Origin: Streblospio benedicti
Lineage: Eukaryota > Annelida > Polychaeta > Spionida > Spionidae
DNA length: 64,000 bases
Direction of reading: 5' to 3'
Assembly (NCBI GenBank): GCA_019095985.1
Contig: CM032666.1
Location: 45,952,703 to 46,016,702, forward strand
Position 1 is the stretch's first letter. Each line of letters begins with the position of its first letter. The notes under the pieces were generated by a model. That model had not been told where the DNA came from, did not search any database, and worked only from the letters and a program-made list of their open reading frames with translations. This document shows positions 48,776-60,127 of the stretch, piece after piece. Position numbers and translations under genes: made by a program.

Positions 48776-48960
48776 TATTGTCACAGGCTTCATCATATGC
48801 CATTTGAAAAACAGCGCCATCAGGATTAAAAAATAGATAACTTCATGTAAAACTTTATTAGGAATGATTTTTACATAATTTATATTACTATAACTTTAAT
48901 ACCTTAAGTGTATAAAAGAAGTTTCATCAGATTGACATCTGTTTCCTACCTCAAAGTAGC
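48776..48960. repeat. Diverged fourth copy of the 44-kb repeat
   Basis: CCATCAGGATTAAAAAATAG, AACTTCATGTAAAAC and AAGAAGTTTCAT align with the 44.05-44.22 kb repeat. It lies outside the piggyBac-like boundaries, so the repeat is a dispersed family. Confidence 0.6.
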
Positions 48961-49489
48961 CATTTGCCAAGTAGCACCTGCTACACATACTAGTGTACGA
49001 CGCAACATGCCTTTATTACTACGCAAATACAGCAAATACAGACGCTGTTTCCAGCGCTAAAAAATTACCAGCTTGAACCAGTTGAAATCATTTTGTTCTT
49101 ACAAATACAGATTGCGTTATGAACGTTTAAATGGCGCAGATCTAGCTGTATTCAAAGAAACTGCCCATATATCGCTGACAATAGTAACGAAAATCCCATA
49201 ATAAAACCATGTCCCGGACGTCATGATATTTCAAGGGTCAAAAATTGTAAAACTACGAAAAAAAGAACGCACATTCACATTTCTGTAAATTAGAAAATCA
49301 ATTAAATAAAAAGTCTATGTACTATCCTTTATATATCCATTCAGCAAAATTTTTTCATTTATCCGTATATTTGTGAACTTATTCACTTAATTGATTATGT
49401 TCTCAGACTAAACGTCAACATACCCATGATACGATAAACACGTTTATGGATGTTGCAGGTAGCGTGCCATTTAGGCAAAAGGCATGATG

Positions 49490-50170
49490 TATTGTGAACA
49501 AAAATTCGCTCTCACGCGTCCTGCCAGGGTTCACATAACCGACAGGGCCGGGGTTGAATGGCGCCCCTTCACGCGTGCAACACGTGAGCGCAGCCCACAG
49601 CTTGGACTCCCAAACCGCACTTTCCTCGTTGTGTACTTGAGACATTGCGAACACCTCACACCGGGCTCTCTCCCCTATAGCCCGGCGCCTCCGGGGAGCC
49701 CTATCGCCACTTGCTGTGTGAGTGGTGTGCAAACCCCCCTGTCTCATGAAGGCACCCCGGCAGGGAGGACTTCCGCACCAGTGCTGACACGCGTGAAAGC
49801 TCCTGCTTATACACGAACGCTGGTCCCTAGTCCACGCAGAGTGAGCAGACGTCCAGGGGATGAGGGAACTGCCACAGGCTTGACCTCAGAGATGGTGAAT
49901 GTGGGCCCATCCTCCGTGGAGGGATGGGTTGTCAGCCCTCACCTATGCAGTCCGAACCTGCCTTGTCAAAAATCTGCAGCCCTAATGGCTCTTCAGTACT
50001 AGGTGGTAGTGTACTGGTCTTAATCCTACAAGTGGCCATAGTATGAACATGAACATAACAACCTCACAAGGTGTGTGTAACAGGGGCTTATACTTAGTCC
50101 AGTGCAACCTGTGTTACTACTTATACTGAGCGACCACATAGTGTGGCCGCGCCACTGGAGAGATCCTAAT
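49490..50170. other. GC-rich island with unrecognised 172-codon open frame
   Basis: A sharp rise in GC and CpG within AT-rich flanks. The frame at 49484-50002 (plus) is open for 172 codons and Pro/Arg/Thr-rich; a 110-codon frame on the other strand overlaps it. Neither resembles a known family, and long open frames are expected in GC-rich sequence by chance. It could be a CpG island, a fragment of a GC-rich retroelement, or transferred DNA. It does not look like the MED14 promoter because it is 2 kb upstream. Confidence 0.4.
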
Positions 50171-50257
50171 AGAACTGGTTTTTGTTACAGTGATTCGATT
50201 TAGAAATAGAGTTAGAATAAAATTTACACTTTAAAACTAATGTCACATATCATTTTT

Positions 50258-51622
50258 CAGGCTCTCCAGCAGCACATTATAAAAAAGTAGGAGAAAAGTA
50301 GGAAGAATCAGCATAAAAAAAAAGGAAAAAAGTAGGGAAAAAGTAGAAGATATTGTAAAAAAGTAGGAACTAATTTAAGTTATCACTGTACATTGTCATC
50401 TTTGCTTTTACAAATTTACCATGCATTCATGTGCAGAGGCTTTTGAGCTAGCTATTTCTTTGCTAAGACATTTTCTACAAACTCTCTCCACATCTTTCTA
50501 AGAAGGAAATTCTCTCATGATGGGCATAGCTTAAGACAGGTTTTTAAAACCCTAAGCTTCCATTTAACTATATCAAATGGCCCTGGAGGGACTTGAACTC
50601 ACAAACCCAAGTTTTGAACCAGAATGATACTATCATTCCAAGCAGTGAGCTGTTACAAAGGTTTGGAGTGTAAACATCATTTTGTACACATACACAGGTC
50701 ATGACACTATGATTAAAACAAGCAAACAAAGACAAACATTAAAAAGGCAAAATAACAATCTAAAAAGTAAAAGTAGGTTAAATACACCCATATCAACTTA
50801 GTCCATAAACACATGGGATGTGTTTCCAACTGAAGTGGTCATCTATATTTACATTTGAAAAATAAGCTCTGCTACAGATTCATGTGTTTGTAAATAAACC
50901 TTTGTAGGTAGCCTGACATTAATCACTGCAAAAGACATTTGAAAAGCAACCATCTGTGTTGTAGCAAGCTAGCTACCTGGAAGGAAATCCCACTGATATG
51001 GATGTTGCCCCAGCACCTTGGCGTTAATCAAAATACCAAGATGATGATGATGAAGTACCCTAACATCTGTTTAAAACAAAAATCAAAAGTACTAAAGAAA
51101 TTTGTAAAAATTTATTCTTCTAGCATTAATTTTGTTATTTGAAAATAAAAGAAAACACAATTAAATAAAAAGAATAAATGTAGTTTTTGAAATTTCGTAA
51201 AAATCTACCTCAGCAAAAGCATCATTGGGGTAGAGTCTAGAGATACATAAAAAAGAGCATCAAACATTTACATGCAAAACTATATCAAATGGCGCATTGT
51301 TTCTATATGATGTCAATAGTTATTAAAAGCAAACTAATGTAAGTCATGTTGATGAAAGCTTTCCTTAGAGAACATAGGGTGGGTTATGGACCAATGAAAC
51401 CGGACCACACTGCTAGAAAAGAACATAACCACTAAATATCTTCTGTAAAAATACTTTACAAAAACGTAGTTTAAACGTTGCAGTGTGTGATCATATATTT
51501 TTTCAATTTACAAAAAAAAGTAGAATAATAGAGTTTTTTTGAAAAAGTAGGAAAAAGTAGGGAGCCATTTCAAAAAAGTAGGAAAAGTGGAAAAGTAGAA
51601 AAGTAGAACGCTGGAGAGCCTG
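50258..51622. mobile_element. hAT-like non-autonomous DNA transposon, 1,365 bp
   Basis: Perfect 13-bp TIRs CAGGCTCTCCAGC/GCTGGAGAGCCTG are flanked by CATTTTT (50251-50257 and 51623-51629). Both subterminal regions carry arrays of AAAAAGTAGG (at least 5 units near the left end, 5 near the right), in the same orientation. The interior has no transposase. A SINE-like fragment with a B box (50555-50645) is nested inside. The 7-bp duplication is close to, but not exactly, the hAT 8 bp. Confidence 0.88.
50555..50645 (-). repeat. SINE-like fragment, related to 9.5 kb
   Basis: On the minus strand, TTTGTGAGTTCAAGTCCCTC is a weakened B box with the same downstream TATTTGATATAG.. context as 9475-9570. 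It is nested within the hAT-like element. Confidence 0.45.
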
Positions 51623-51890
51623 CATTTTTAATGAATTTATGGACATTTAACAGTCACATATTTATCTGAAGTAGTGCACTTGGAAAATGTCTTGTGCACC
51701 GGTAATTTTTTTAAAGGAATCATCTGTAAATTGTCTGAACATGGTGAAATGGATATACATGTAGCTAGAGTTTACGAGTTTACGATGGTTATATAGTTAC
51801 ATATTTGATTCCTACAAAAAGAGCTTGAATACAATATTTCTATTTATTAGGAGATCCTGTCAAAGCGTTTTCCCCCCCGGCTGAAGATAG

Positions 51891-52108
51891 TAGAACTAGC
51901 AGTCGGGGCGAAACGAAAAACGATATCGCAGTTTTTGGATGTTCGCCAAATACGGTGATTTCGAATCGCCGTTATCGCCGGTTTAAAGATTTTTATGACG
52001 TCATCAATAAGAAAGCGTGGCATTGTTTGTTTTACGATCTCCACTTTCTGCGATATCGCCGTATTCTGCGATCGCCGTTTTTGCGTTTCGACCCGACTGC
52101 TAGATCTA
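51891..52108. mobile_element. Foldback MITE, 218 bp
   Basis: The ends TAGAACTAGCAGTCGG and CCGACTGCTAGATCTA are inverted repeats, continuing inward as GGCGAAACGAAAAACG against CGTTTTTGCGTTTCGACC. The centre is GATATCGC/GCGATATC-rich and self-complementary. Non-coding; the 130-codon minus-strand frame across it is a by-product. Confidence 0.8.
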
Positions 52109-52803
52109 GATCTACCAAAGTTGATAACCACTAATGAGCGGTCTCTTTCAGGTCGTTTTCTAACAAAGAGTATGGGGCTATGATCCCAAGAAACAGTGAT
52201 CGTAATCCTCACTTTAGTGTGCTTTATCATGAAGTACATATGGATTTAATTAGGTGTCTATACCTTTAGAGAAACTCAAATTTGTTCCTGCAAACATCAC
52301 GCATAATCTTTTTTTTCGGTTACCGATTGTGCGAACTAGTTTGAAAAATGAGATTCGAAAGTAATAATCGAAACATACTTTCTATACAGAGCCGTATAAA
52401 TAAGCGCAACACATTGTTGCTCACATAGCGCAGAGGAACACGGAAAATGCTGTGATTGCATTATTTATTCATTGTAATTGAGCCACTGATAAAAAAATCG
52501 TCTTTGGCTCTATTTTATGTCGAACCCACATTCATACTTCGAATATAAAAGATAAGATACAAAGTCTTCTAAAAAAATCCTTTAAAAACATAACCGACTA
52601 CTGAAATGGGTAAAGACAATGCTCGTCATTGGACGCTACTCAACTTCAGGAGCTCTGTCCAATAACAAAGTTGCATTCAAAACTGACCAGATAGTTATCA
52701 ACAAATCAATGTGACAAAATGTCAAAATAGAAATATTGCCAAAATAAATAATTTCTTCAAAAACCTTATTGCAAAACCTCGAAAGCACGTTTAATTGATT
52801 AAT

Positions 52804-53714
52804 ATGGTAGAACCCATATTTGACTACCAATTTTCGGCTAATTCTCATAGGAGATAGCACAGTAGAAAAAAGTTCTTTGCTGAAATATTTACGGATGGTA
52901 AATTTGAAGATGTGTGACCCCACCGTAGGGGTCGACTTTTACGCCAGATTGTTATAGAGGTAGAACCTGGGGTCAGAGTTGTTGCAACTGTGGGACACGG
53001 CTGGTCAGGAACGATTCAGGTTGGCTATATTGTTCTCACATTGAAAATGATTGCATTTTCAAACCATGAGCAATGATGATTAATTTATAATAAATCTTTT
53101 TTTACAGGGCATCAGATTTCTTATATTTTTCACACTTCTCGTTGTTTCTTTTTGTCGATCAATTATGAAAAGAAATTAACAGGAAATTAATAAGTTAATA
53201 GATGCTCCTCTCCCATATAAAAAGAATATTATACAATTAATCAACTTTTAACCAAATTCATCACTTTGATAATCGTTGCTTTTCAGATCAATAACGCGTT
53301 CATATTATAGAAATTCTGTTGGAGCAATATTGATGTACGATATCACTAAATGGCAAGCTTTCAACATTGATGATTGGTTAGAGGAAGCAAAACTTCACAT
53401 TGAACCTCACAAAGCTGTTTACATGATTGTTGGACATAAAGCTGATATGGAGAGTCAAAGAGTCGTATCTTCCAGAAAAGGCAAGGCTTTTGCTGAGTTT
53501 CATGGATTAAAATTTCTTGAAACATCTGCAGTTACAGGCCAAAATGTTGAAAGAATGCTTTGCCACAATAACAAAGGACATTTATTACATGTTGAAGGAA
53601 GGAGAAATTACTGTAGAAGAAGGTTGGGATGGTATTAAGAATGGATATGCTCGACCTAGAGGAAGTCTAACCTTGTGGAAGCTGAAGCAGAAAGTGGTGG
53701 ATGTTGTTAATTAA
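52804..53714 (+). pseudogene. RAB39: Rab39-like small GTPase pseudogene (two exons)
   Basis: Exon 1 (52804-53019) runs from ATG through remnants of FRLILIGDST, SDPTVGVDF (switch I), IEVEPGVRV and LQLWDTAGQERFR (switch II). The donor is GTTGGC and the acceptor TTTTCAG at 53280-53286. Exon 2 (53287-53714) gives SITRSYYRNSVGAILMYDIT, VGHKADMESQR (G4) and ETSA (G5), then KDIYYMLKEGEITVEEGW. The intron sits exactly where Rab39A/B are split (ERFR/SITR), so it is not a processed copy. Frame disruptions occur near 52832, 52888, 52914, 52948, 52980 and 53550. The P-loop GDSTVGKS reads GDSTVEKS. The C-terminus ends VVDVVN without prenylation cysteines. Sequencing error could explain single indels, but not the set. 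Confidence 0.88.
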
Positions 53715-56490
53715 AAATTTACTAATATCTTTTTATTGATAATGCGTGTCTCATCGTTTTGTTAGCATTTTTGTTCTGGTGGTATGGGTGTGTGTTACTG
53801 TTTACAGGGAACTTGACATTGTTGTTTTCCGTACATAGAGATGGTCTTACACCAGTGTATGTGGGAATGCTCTAAATTCACCATTCCTTGAATGTTGTAA
53901 CTGAAACTGATGAGAATTTAAAGATCATGTGTTTCTTCATGTGTTTAATATGTCCTGTCCCATATCATTTGTACTTTGGATAATAGACTTTTGAAATGTT
54001 TTTATGCATGTAATACTGATGTCCATAAATATTATAAAAGATTTTTTTGCTGATCAATATTTGTATAGGTGAAGTGTAGAATGTAATGAACATTTAGATC
54101 TAGGATTAATAATCTGCAAATTATAATAGGATGATGAATGTTGCACGATCCTTCACAGAGTAATCTTGCTAAATGTTGAATATTTGAACAATTTTATTCA
54201 GTATACTAAAATTAATACAACTTGCTTTTTAACTAATGTAATATTTTATATTAGGTGTACTTATTTTGGTTGATATTCTCCTGTCGAATGGTTCAAAATA
54301 TTATGAGTTTCCTAGGATTAATATTTTTAAAGAAAATTGTCTTTTAGCTTATTGATATTGTCTTTATTAACAATATTTTTTTGTATAATTTTGCATAATA
54401 TTGTTGAAGTTAATTAGTAATTGCTTTTAAAATTTAATCTTTTTACAATATACTATTGGAAACCTGTGATCTGTTTTACACAGGTATTGTGTTTTATTTT
54501 GATTTTTTGTTGGTTTTCTAATTTTAAATTTCCCATTCAAAGTAATCACTGTAACCACATTACGTGTGTGTTGTTCTAGTCACAAATTATAAAGTTAATA
54601 TTTGAAGTTATTCCCATATTTGATTTTTAATAATGAAATCAATTTAATGTGTGGTGTATGTACCTATTTCAATTGGTATAAACCCTTTTTATGGTTTGTA
54701 AGGTTCAAATAAGAAACTTCATATTTATGGTATTATTTGTCCAGATAATTGCTCGTGGCGTATCTTTTTATGTAGCCATTGATCATGTAACATTGACTTT
54801 TTGTTAATGTTTTCACATTGTATTCAAAAGTTCAAAACCTTGATGCTAACGGTTATTAATTTCTTCTATATCATTCAAATGTTAATATCAATTGCATGGT
54901 TGAATCATATGCAAAGACGGAGGACGGGTCACTTTGACGGGTACATGTATATATTCTCGTAGCAGAAAAATCACACACAAATGTATGGAGACCTCCATGG
55001 ACTTCTCATAAATTTGTGCCACTTTATTTTTAAATCTAATTATTTGTAATGATAAGTCAGTTGTTCAGTATGTACATATCTTTTTGGATATAAAGCATTT
55101 TTTACATATGGATATGCAGTGGTAAGAAATGCTGTCATCACTTTTCTGAAAATTGCATAATTTTCCTTTAAAAAGTAACTAATATATATTTATTTCTGAA
55201 AATTTAGCAATTTTCCAGAAGTGCATTCCAAATGAGTTAAGTTTATTTTTTTGGGGAATCTTAAAAAATATGCCTTAAATGATTGAATATTTTTCGGAAA
55301 AATGTGCAATACTTTTGCTATGTTATGCCTCGTCACCTCTTTGCTTGAAGCCTGAAACACAACGCAATCAATGATTGTCCAGATGAACCTGTGATAAAGC
55401 ATAGGCTCAATAGCAGGTAATCCTATGAATGCTCAGCGTAGGTAATGAGTACTGGTATTGCCAGCCACTGTAGACCAATATTTTAAAAAAAATACCAATA
55501 AAACTCCGCAAGTATTATTTTATGATAACACTACATGCACTAACGGTACAGTTTTGTGGAGATGAAGCTCAAACAGTTACTTGGGTTGGTTGTAATATTT
55601 CGCCTAGTTGCCTACGATATCACCATAACCAGCACGACACTTGGCGGAGAGCTGAGGCGGTAAGATATGAAACACATAGAGGGAGGTCAATTTTATTTTT
55701 TATTTTTTATTTTGCTGATTTTTCCGTCCTTATATTATAAAAAATTGAGGAGGGATTCACTTTTTATTTTTTATTTTTCTTCCGCGCGAAATCTTTCATT
55801 TTGAATATTGGGCCATGAATGAACTACATGTGTTTTGATTGTATGTGAACAATGTCTTTCTATTATCAAAATCATAAAACATCACTTAAAAAACAACTTT
55901 TATTGAGTTGCAATTGTGCTTTGATTGTATGTGAACAATGTCTTTCTATTATCAAAATCATAAAACATCACTTAAAAAACAACTTTTATTGTATTGAGTT
56001 GCAATAACAAACTATTATAGTATAATATAGTATACTATAATATAATTAAAGAAGTATAATATCTAATGTGCATAGATCTAGCAAACAAATGACAGGGACG
56101 GGGCCGTCTTGTCTGCAGCCAGGCGGGAGGGCCATTTTATTTTTTATCACTGGGGAGGCAATAAAAATGTTCAGGAGGCTGCACTATACACAGGAGGGAG
56201 GGGACGAGAAACATTTTATTATTTTTATGGGGCCTAACCGTGACAATCGTATATATGTAACAATTCTCTAAAATGAACCCCGTAGAACACCATCAATTCT
56301 ATCTGTTAGAAACGCGACTGAACGCGGAATAAATTTTGATGAAAGCAAAGTTGGTACCGTTATGAATTCGTGATAGCTTCTTTCTACATATCATAGCTGT
56401 ATCATGTGTATGCGCCAGTACCGGAATACCGTTGCACAGAAATGAACATATTATTAACTATCTCACACTATCAACTATCACTTTACTCCA
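53715..56490. other. Region right of the Rab39 pseudogene, no gene seen
   Basis: AT-rich, with no coding similarity. ATTTTATTTTTTATT motifs recur at about 55690, 55760, 56130 and 56210 next to GGGAGG words, which looks like an old repeat. A tandem duplication at 55834 is listed separately. Confidence 0.5.
55834..56010. repeat. Tandem duplication, ~86-bp unit
   Basis: TTTGATTGTATGTGAACAAT and the following 65 bases are repeated directly (55834-55919, then 55920-56010) with almost no change; the second copy has a short GTATT insertion. It is probably recent. Confidence 0.95.
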
Positions 56491-56499
56491 AAAACAAAC

Positions 56500-57802
56500 C
56501 CACCCTTAAGCAGATCTACCAAAGACCAGAATACAAGCCATAAATGTACCAAAGACCCAGAGCAGCAGACCTGTCACCCTTAATGGCAAGACCCTTGAGA
56601 TGTCAACAGAGGAAACCCATCTAGGCATACAAAGGCGTGCAGACCTTAGCAACAAATCAACCATCCAAGCTCGCATCAAAACAGGCAGAGGCACAGCCTA
56701 TAGCCTCCTGGGAGCTGGCCTCTATGGGCTGAATGGAGTTGGTCCAAAGGTGTGTATGAAGCTAGTGGAGACATACATCATCCCCAGGATGACATATGGA
56801 CTCGAATGTCTGCCCTTGACGTCATCGGAGATTGAGCCGCTTGAAACATATTACAGAGAACTACTGAGAAAGATCCAGCACCTCCCAGAATCAACAGCAA
56901 ACCCTGCAGTATACCTACTGGTAGGAGCCATCCCTATAGAAGCAAAGATACACATAAAAGCTTTGGTACTATTAGGTCAGATCCTGAGGAGACAAGACAG
57001 CATAGAATTCGAAATAGTCAAAAGACAATGGGCAGTGAAGGATGATGACTCACACAGCTGGGCAGCATGGATCAGATACCTGTTGAAGTTATATGACCTA
57101 CCAAGTCCAATGAAACTGATCTTCTCCATGGCAAGCAAAGAGCAATGGGCAAAGTGCATAAAAAACCACATCCAAATGAAATGGTACAAGGACCTCAGAG
57201 ACCAAGCCAAAGCAATGAAGTCCCTCGCACTTCTCAACCCAGAGCACTGTCATCCTGGCACATTCCACACAGTCTGGGACATCCACACCACGGACCCGAT
57301 TGTGGTGGTCAGGGCTAGCATCCATGCCAAGCTACTGGTCCAACGCTACCCTATCAACACCAACCGCACATCCCAGAGTGCCTCAGAAATGTGCCCATGC
57401 TGCAAAGACCAACCAGAGACCCTGCAACACTTCCTAATAGATTGTAAGGAACTGGAAGAGTGCAGAACCAAACATTTAGAAATGCTTAAAGCCCTGCTTA
57501 GAAACCATGAAATAGTGCCCAGTAGTAATGCCATTGTACATGCTATGTTTAATCCACAAACTCTTTCCAAAGATTCACCATTCCTGAGAGAAGCCACTAC
57601 AATAGCCAGAACTCTGATCTTCAACCTACACCTCCAGCGACTTCAAAGATACAGTACAGAAAAATCCCGCTTGAATAGTGCAACAAGGTGCAAGAAAGAC
57701 AGAAACCTCCTAACCTACCGCCCGGTGCCAGAGCCCACACCACAAGCTCGAGCCCGGACGGGTGCGTCCCTTCAACGGACGGTGGACAAGGATAATGAAT
57801 GA
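56500..57802 (+). mobile_element. LINE ORF2 C-terminal region (400-codon open frame)
   Basis: The frame 56600-57802 is open for 400 codons and continues upstream in phase to about 56540 (RPVTLNGKTLEM). It reads ETHLGIQRRADLSNK, YSLLGAGLYGLNGVGPKV, TYIIPRMTYGLECLPL and ends with a zinc-like MCPCCKDQPETLQHFLIDC. This is the region after the RT palm in many non-LTR retrotransposons; the palm, fingers and endonuclease are missing (5' truncated). The long open frame and higher GC suggest a young insertion. It stops about 250 bp before another LINE in the same orientation. The clade is not assigned. Confidence 0.85.
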
Positions 57803-58030
57803 GGACGGTGCTACAGGTGGGTGCCATCTGGAGTCGATTGCGATCTGATCGGGTCTACTCAGAACAGACTAATACCACCAGCAATATATATATGGATAAA
57901 GTACAATTTAATACACATGATACACACTAAAAAACACAGAATGTAGACAAAAAAGCAAAATAGGATAACACAGCATGGTGATGGTGAAGATTTAAATACT
58001 CAAGCAATATACATGTTAATGTAAAAGGTC

Positions 58031-59660
58031 GCTAATAAATACAGGTGGTATGTTATGTTATGCGGGTGTACTCAAGCTACTGAAGAACCTCAACCCAGGT
58101 AAAGCTTCAGGCCCTGACGAGATCCCTACTCGACTGCTAAAAGAACTGGCAGATGACATAAAGCCCGTGGTGACCATCATCATCCGTCAGACGCTTAACC
58201 AAGGTCGTCTTCCCAACGTGTGGAGAGATGCATGGGTGACCCCCGTGTTCAAGAAGGGAGGAAGAAATGACCCAGCAAACTACCGTCCGGTGTCCCTGAC
58301 TTGTATTGTCTGCAAGTTAACAGAACACATACTGTGCACGCACATTAGAGGGCATCTGGACGACAAGGGAATACTCACACCTGCTAACCATGGGTTTCGG
58401 AAGGGCCATTCCTGTGAAACACAACTCCTCCTCACCACACACGAACTACTCCAGCACCGGGATGCAAAACGCCAGGTTGACATTGGAATACTCGATTTTA
58501 GCAAGGCATTTGACACCGTGCCTCACAAGCGCCTTTTGAACAAGCTGCGCCTTTATGGAATACATGGAAATGTGCTAAGTTGGATTGCGTCGTTCTTAGC
58601 TGACCGCCGCCAGCTTGTTCTCTGTGACGGGACTAAGTCAGAGTATTCCCCGGTCACGTCAGGAGTACCGCAAGGTACCGTACTGGGACCACTGCTATTT
58701 CTGCTGCACATTAACGACATGCCATCCGTCGTTGACCCTAGTACCACCGTGAGGCTCTTTGCTGATGACGCCCTAGTGTACCGAGTGATCCACAGCATCG
58801 AAGACCAAGTGAAGCGTTACAGGACCTCTCAAGACTGGAGTCATGGGCGAAGTCTTGGGGTATGGTCTTCAACCCATCTAAATGCTACATGATGCACATT
58901 GGGAGAGGGAGAAGCATCCTTACCCACATGTACCAGCTGTGTGGAACCATCCTAGGATCAGTCACCAGTGAGAAGTATCTTGGTGTATACCTCAACCACG
59001 ACCTGAAATGGGACCACCACATCGACCAAGTAGCAGCCAAGGCGCGTCACAAACTAGGCTTCATACGCCGCAATCTCCGGGGCGCACCAGCTAAGTGCAA
59101 GAAGCTGGCCTACATTGCTCTGGTGCGGTCGGGCATGGAGTATGCGTCCATCATCTGGGACCCCCACACCAAGAACAACTCATCTAAGCTAGAGAAAATA
59201 CAACGCTCAGCTGTGCGGTGGGTCCTATCATCATACTCCAGAACTGCTAGCGTCACATCTATGCTGGCACAACTCAAACTCGAACCATTGGAAACCAGAC
59301 GCCGAATCCAGAGGCTGGCGTTTATGTACAAGATCCTCCATGGTGAGGTGGCAGTGCCTATGACTGATATTAGTGTAAAATTACTTAAACGACCTGCCAG
59401 GGACATGAACTCGCGGAAGCTAGTGACACTTAGGCCAAACACGGACGATTTCAAGTTCTCTTTTGTGACTCGTACCATCAACGAGTGGAATAATACCCCT
59501 GAGTCCATCGCATCAGCTGACTCTGCAGCATCCTTTAAGAGTCGGCTCATCGCGCACTTCAACCCATAATGCGCACAACTCGTCGGTGTGATGCCTCAAT
59601 CTGGGGCCCTGCCGACTAACAGCCAGATCCAGATCCAGATGCTGCATAGGAAATAAAGAC
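58031..59660 (+). mobile_element. CR1/L2/Jockey-like LINE, RT domain to 3' end
   Basis: It encodes RT fingers and palm ([87 protein letters not shown]) and the thumb/C-terminus (SEKYLGVYLNHDLKWDHHI, FVTRTINEWNNTPESI, SFKSRLIAHFNP). The two halves are in different frames, with a shift near 58815 (DQVKRY... against LESWAKSWGMVFNPSKC). The 3' end has a (CCAGAT)n tail at about 59621-59639. ORF1 and endonuclease are absent, so the copy is 5' truncated and probably inactive but young. Related to the LINE copies at 11-14.5 kb. Confidence 0.92.
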
Positions 59661-60127
59661 GGTGGGTGGGAAAGTGCGAGCGTTTAACACATCAGGCCAG
59701 TCAGCAATCAACTATCAGGACAGTTGATATAAGGAAAAAATGCGCTTACATTCTAATTTGGTATTTTGATTTTTAAACCATTCATTTAATTAGAAATAAA
59801 AGATACGTTCGTTTAATTGAAAAAATTTATAATGCTTTGGGTGACTTAGAAACGCAATATAATAGTGAGTGAGTCCCAAATGGTAAAAAATACCCCCCCT
59901 TCCACAGGAGCGCCCAAAACGGTTTAATTCCTTAATGGATGGCCCATAATAGATGAAAATCCTTTCTGAGCACCAAATTGCAAGGCCGTAGCAAGCGGGG
60001 GGGCAGGGGCGGAGTGCCCCCCCTTTTTTAGGCCAATATTGGTTAAACCTGCGCCAGAGGATTATAAGATTGCTTTGGACTTACTTGCGTTATTCCTCCC
60101 ACTATTGACCAGCATTATCACTGGCGT

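Larger units (their letters stand above)
47575..50250. other. MED14 upstream intergenic region
   Basis: It holds the expected MED14 promoter (not resolved), a possible LINE tail at 47971-48370, a diverged repeat copy at 48776-48960, and a GC-rich island at 49490-50170, each listed separately. Confidence 0.5.

Noticed and set aside
49484-50002. 172-codon open frame as a gene
   Set aside because: Chance open frames are likely in GC-rich sequence; there is an overlapping frame on the other strand and no recognisable motif. Kept only as a GC-rich island.
51847-52239. 130-codon minus-strand open frame
   Set aside because: It reads through the foldback MITE and has no family resemblance.
53276-53638. 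Single-exon Rab gene
   Set aside because: The true exon starts after the AG at 53286, the matching exon 1 lies at 52804-53019 with several frame breaks, and the C-terminal part is in another frame, so it is a pseudogene.
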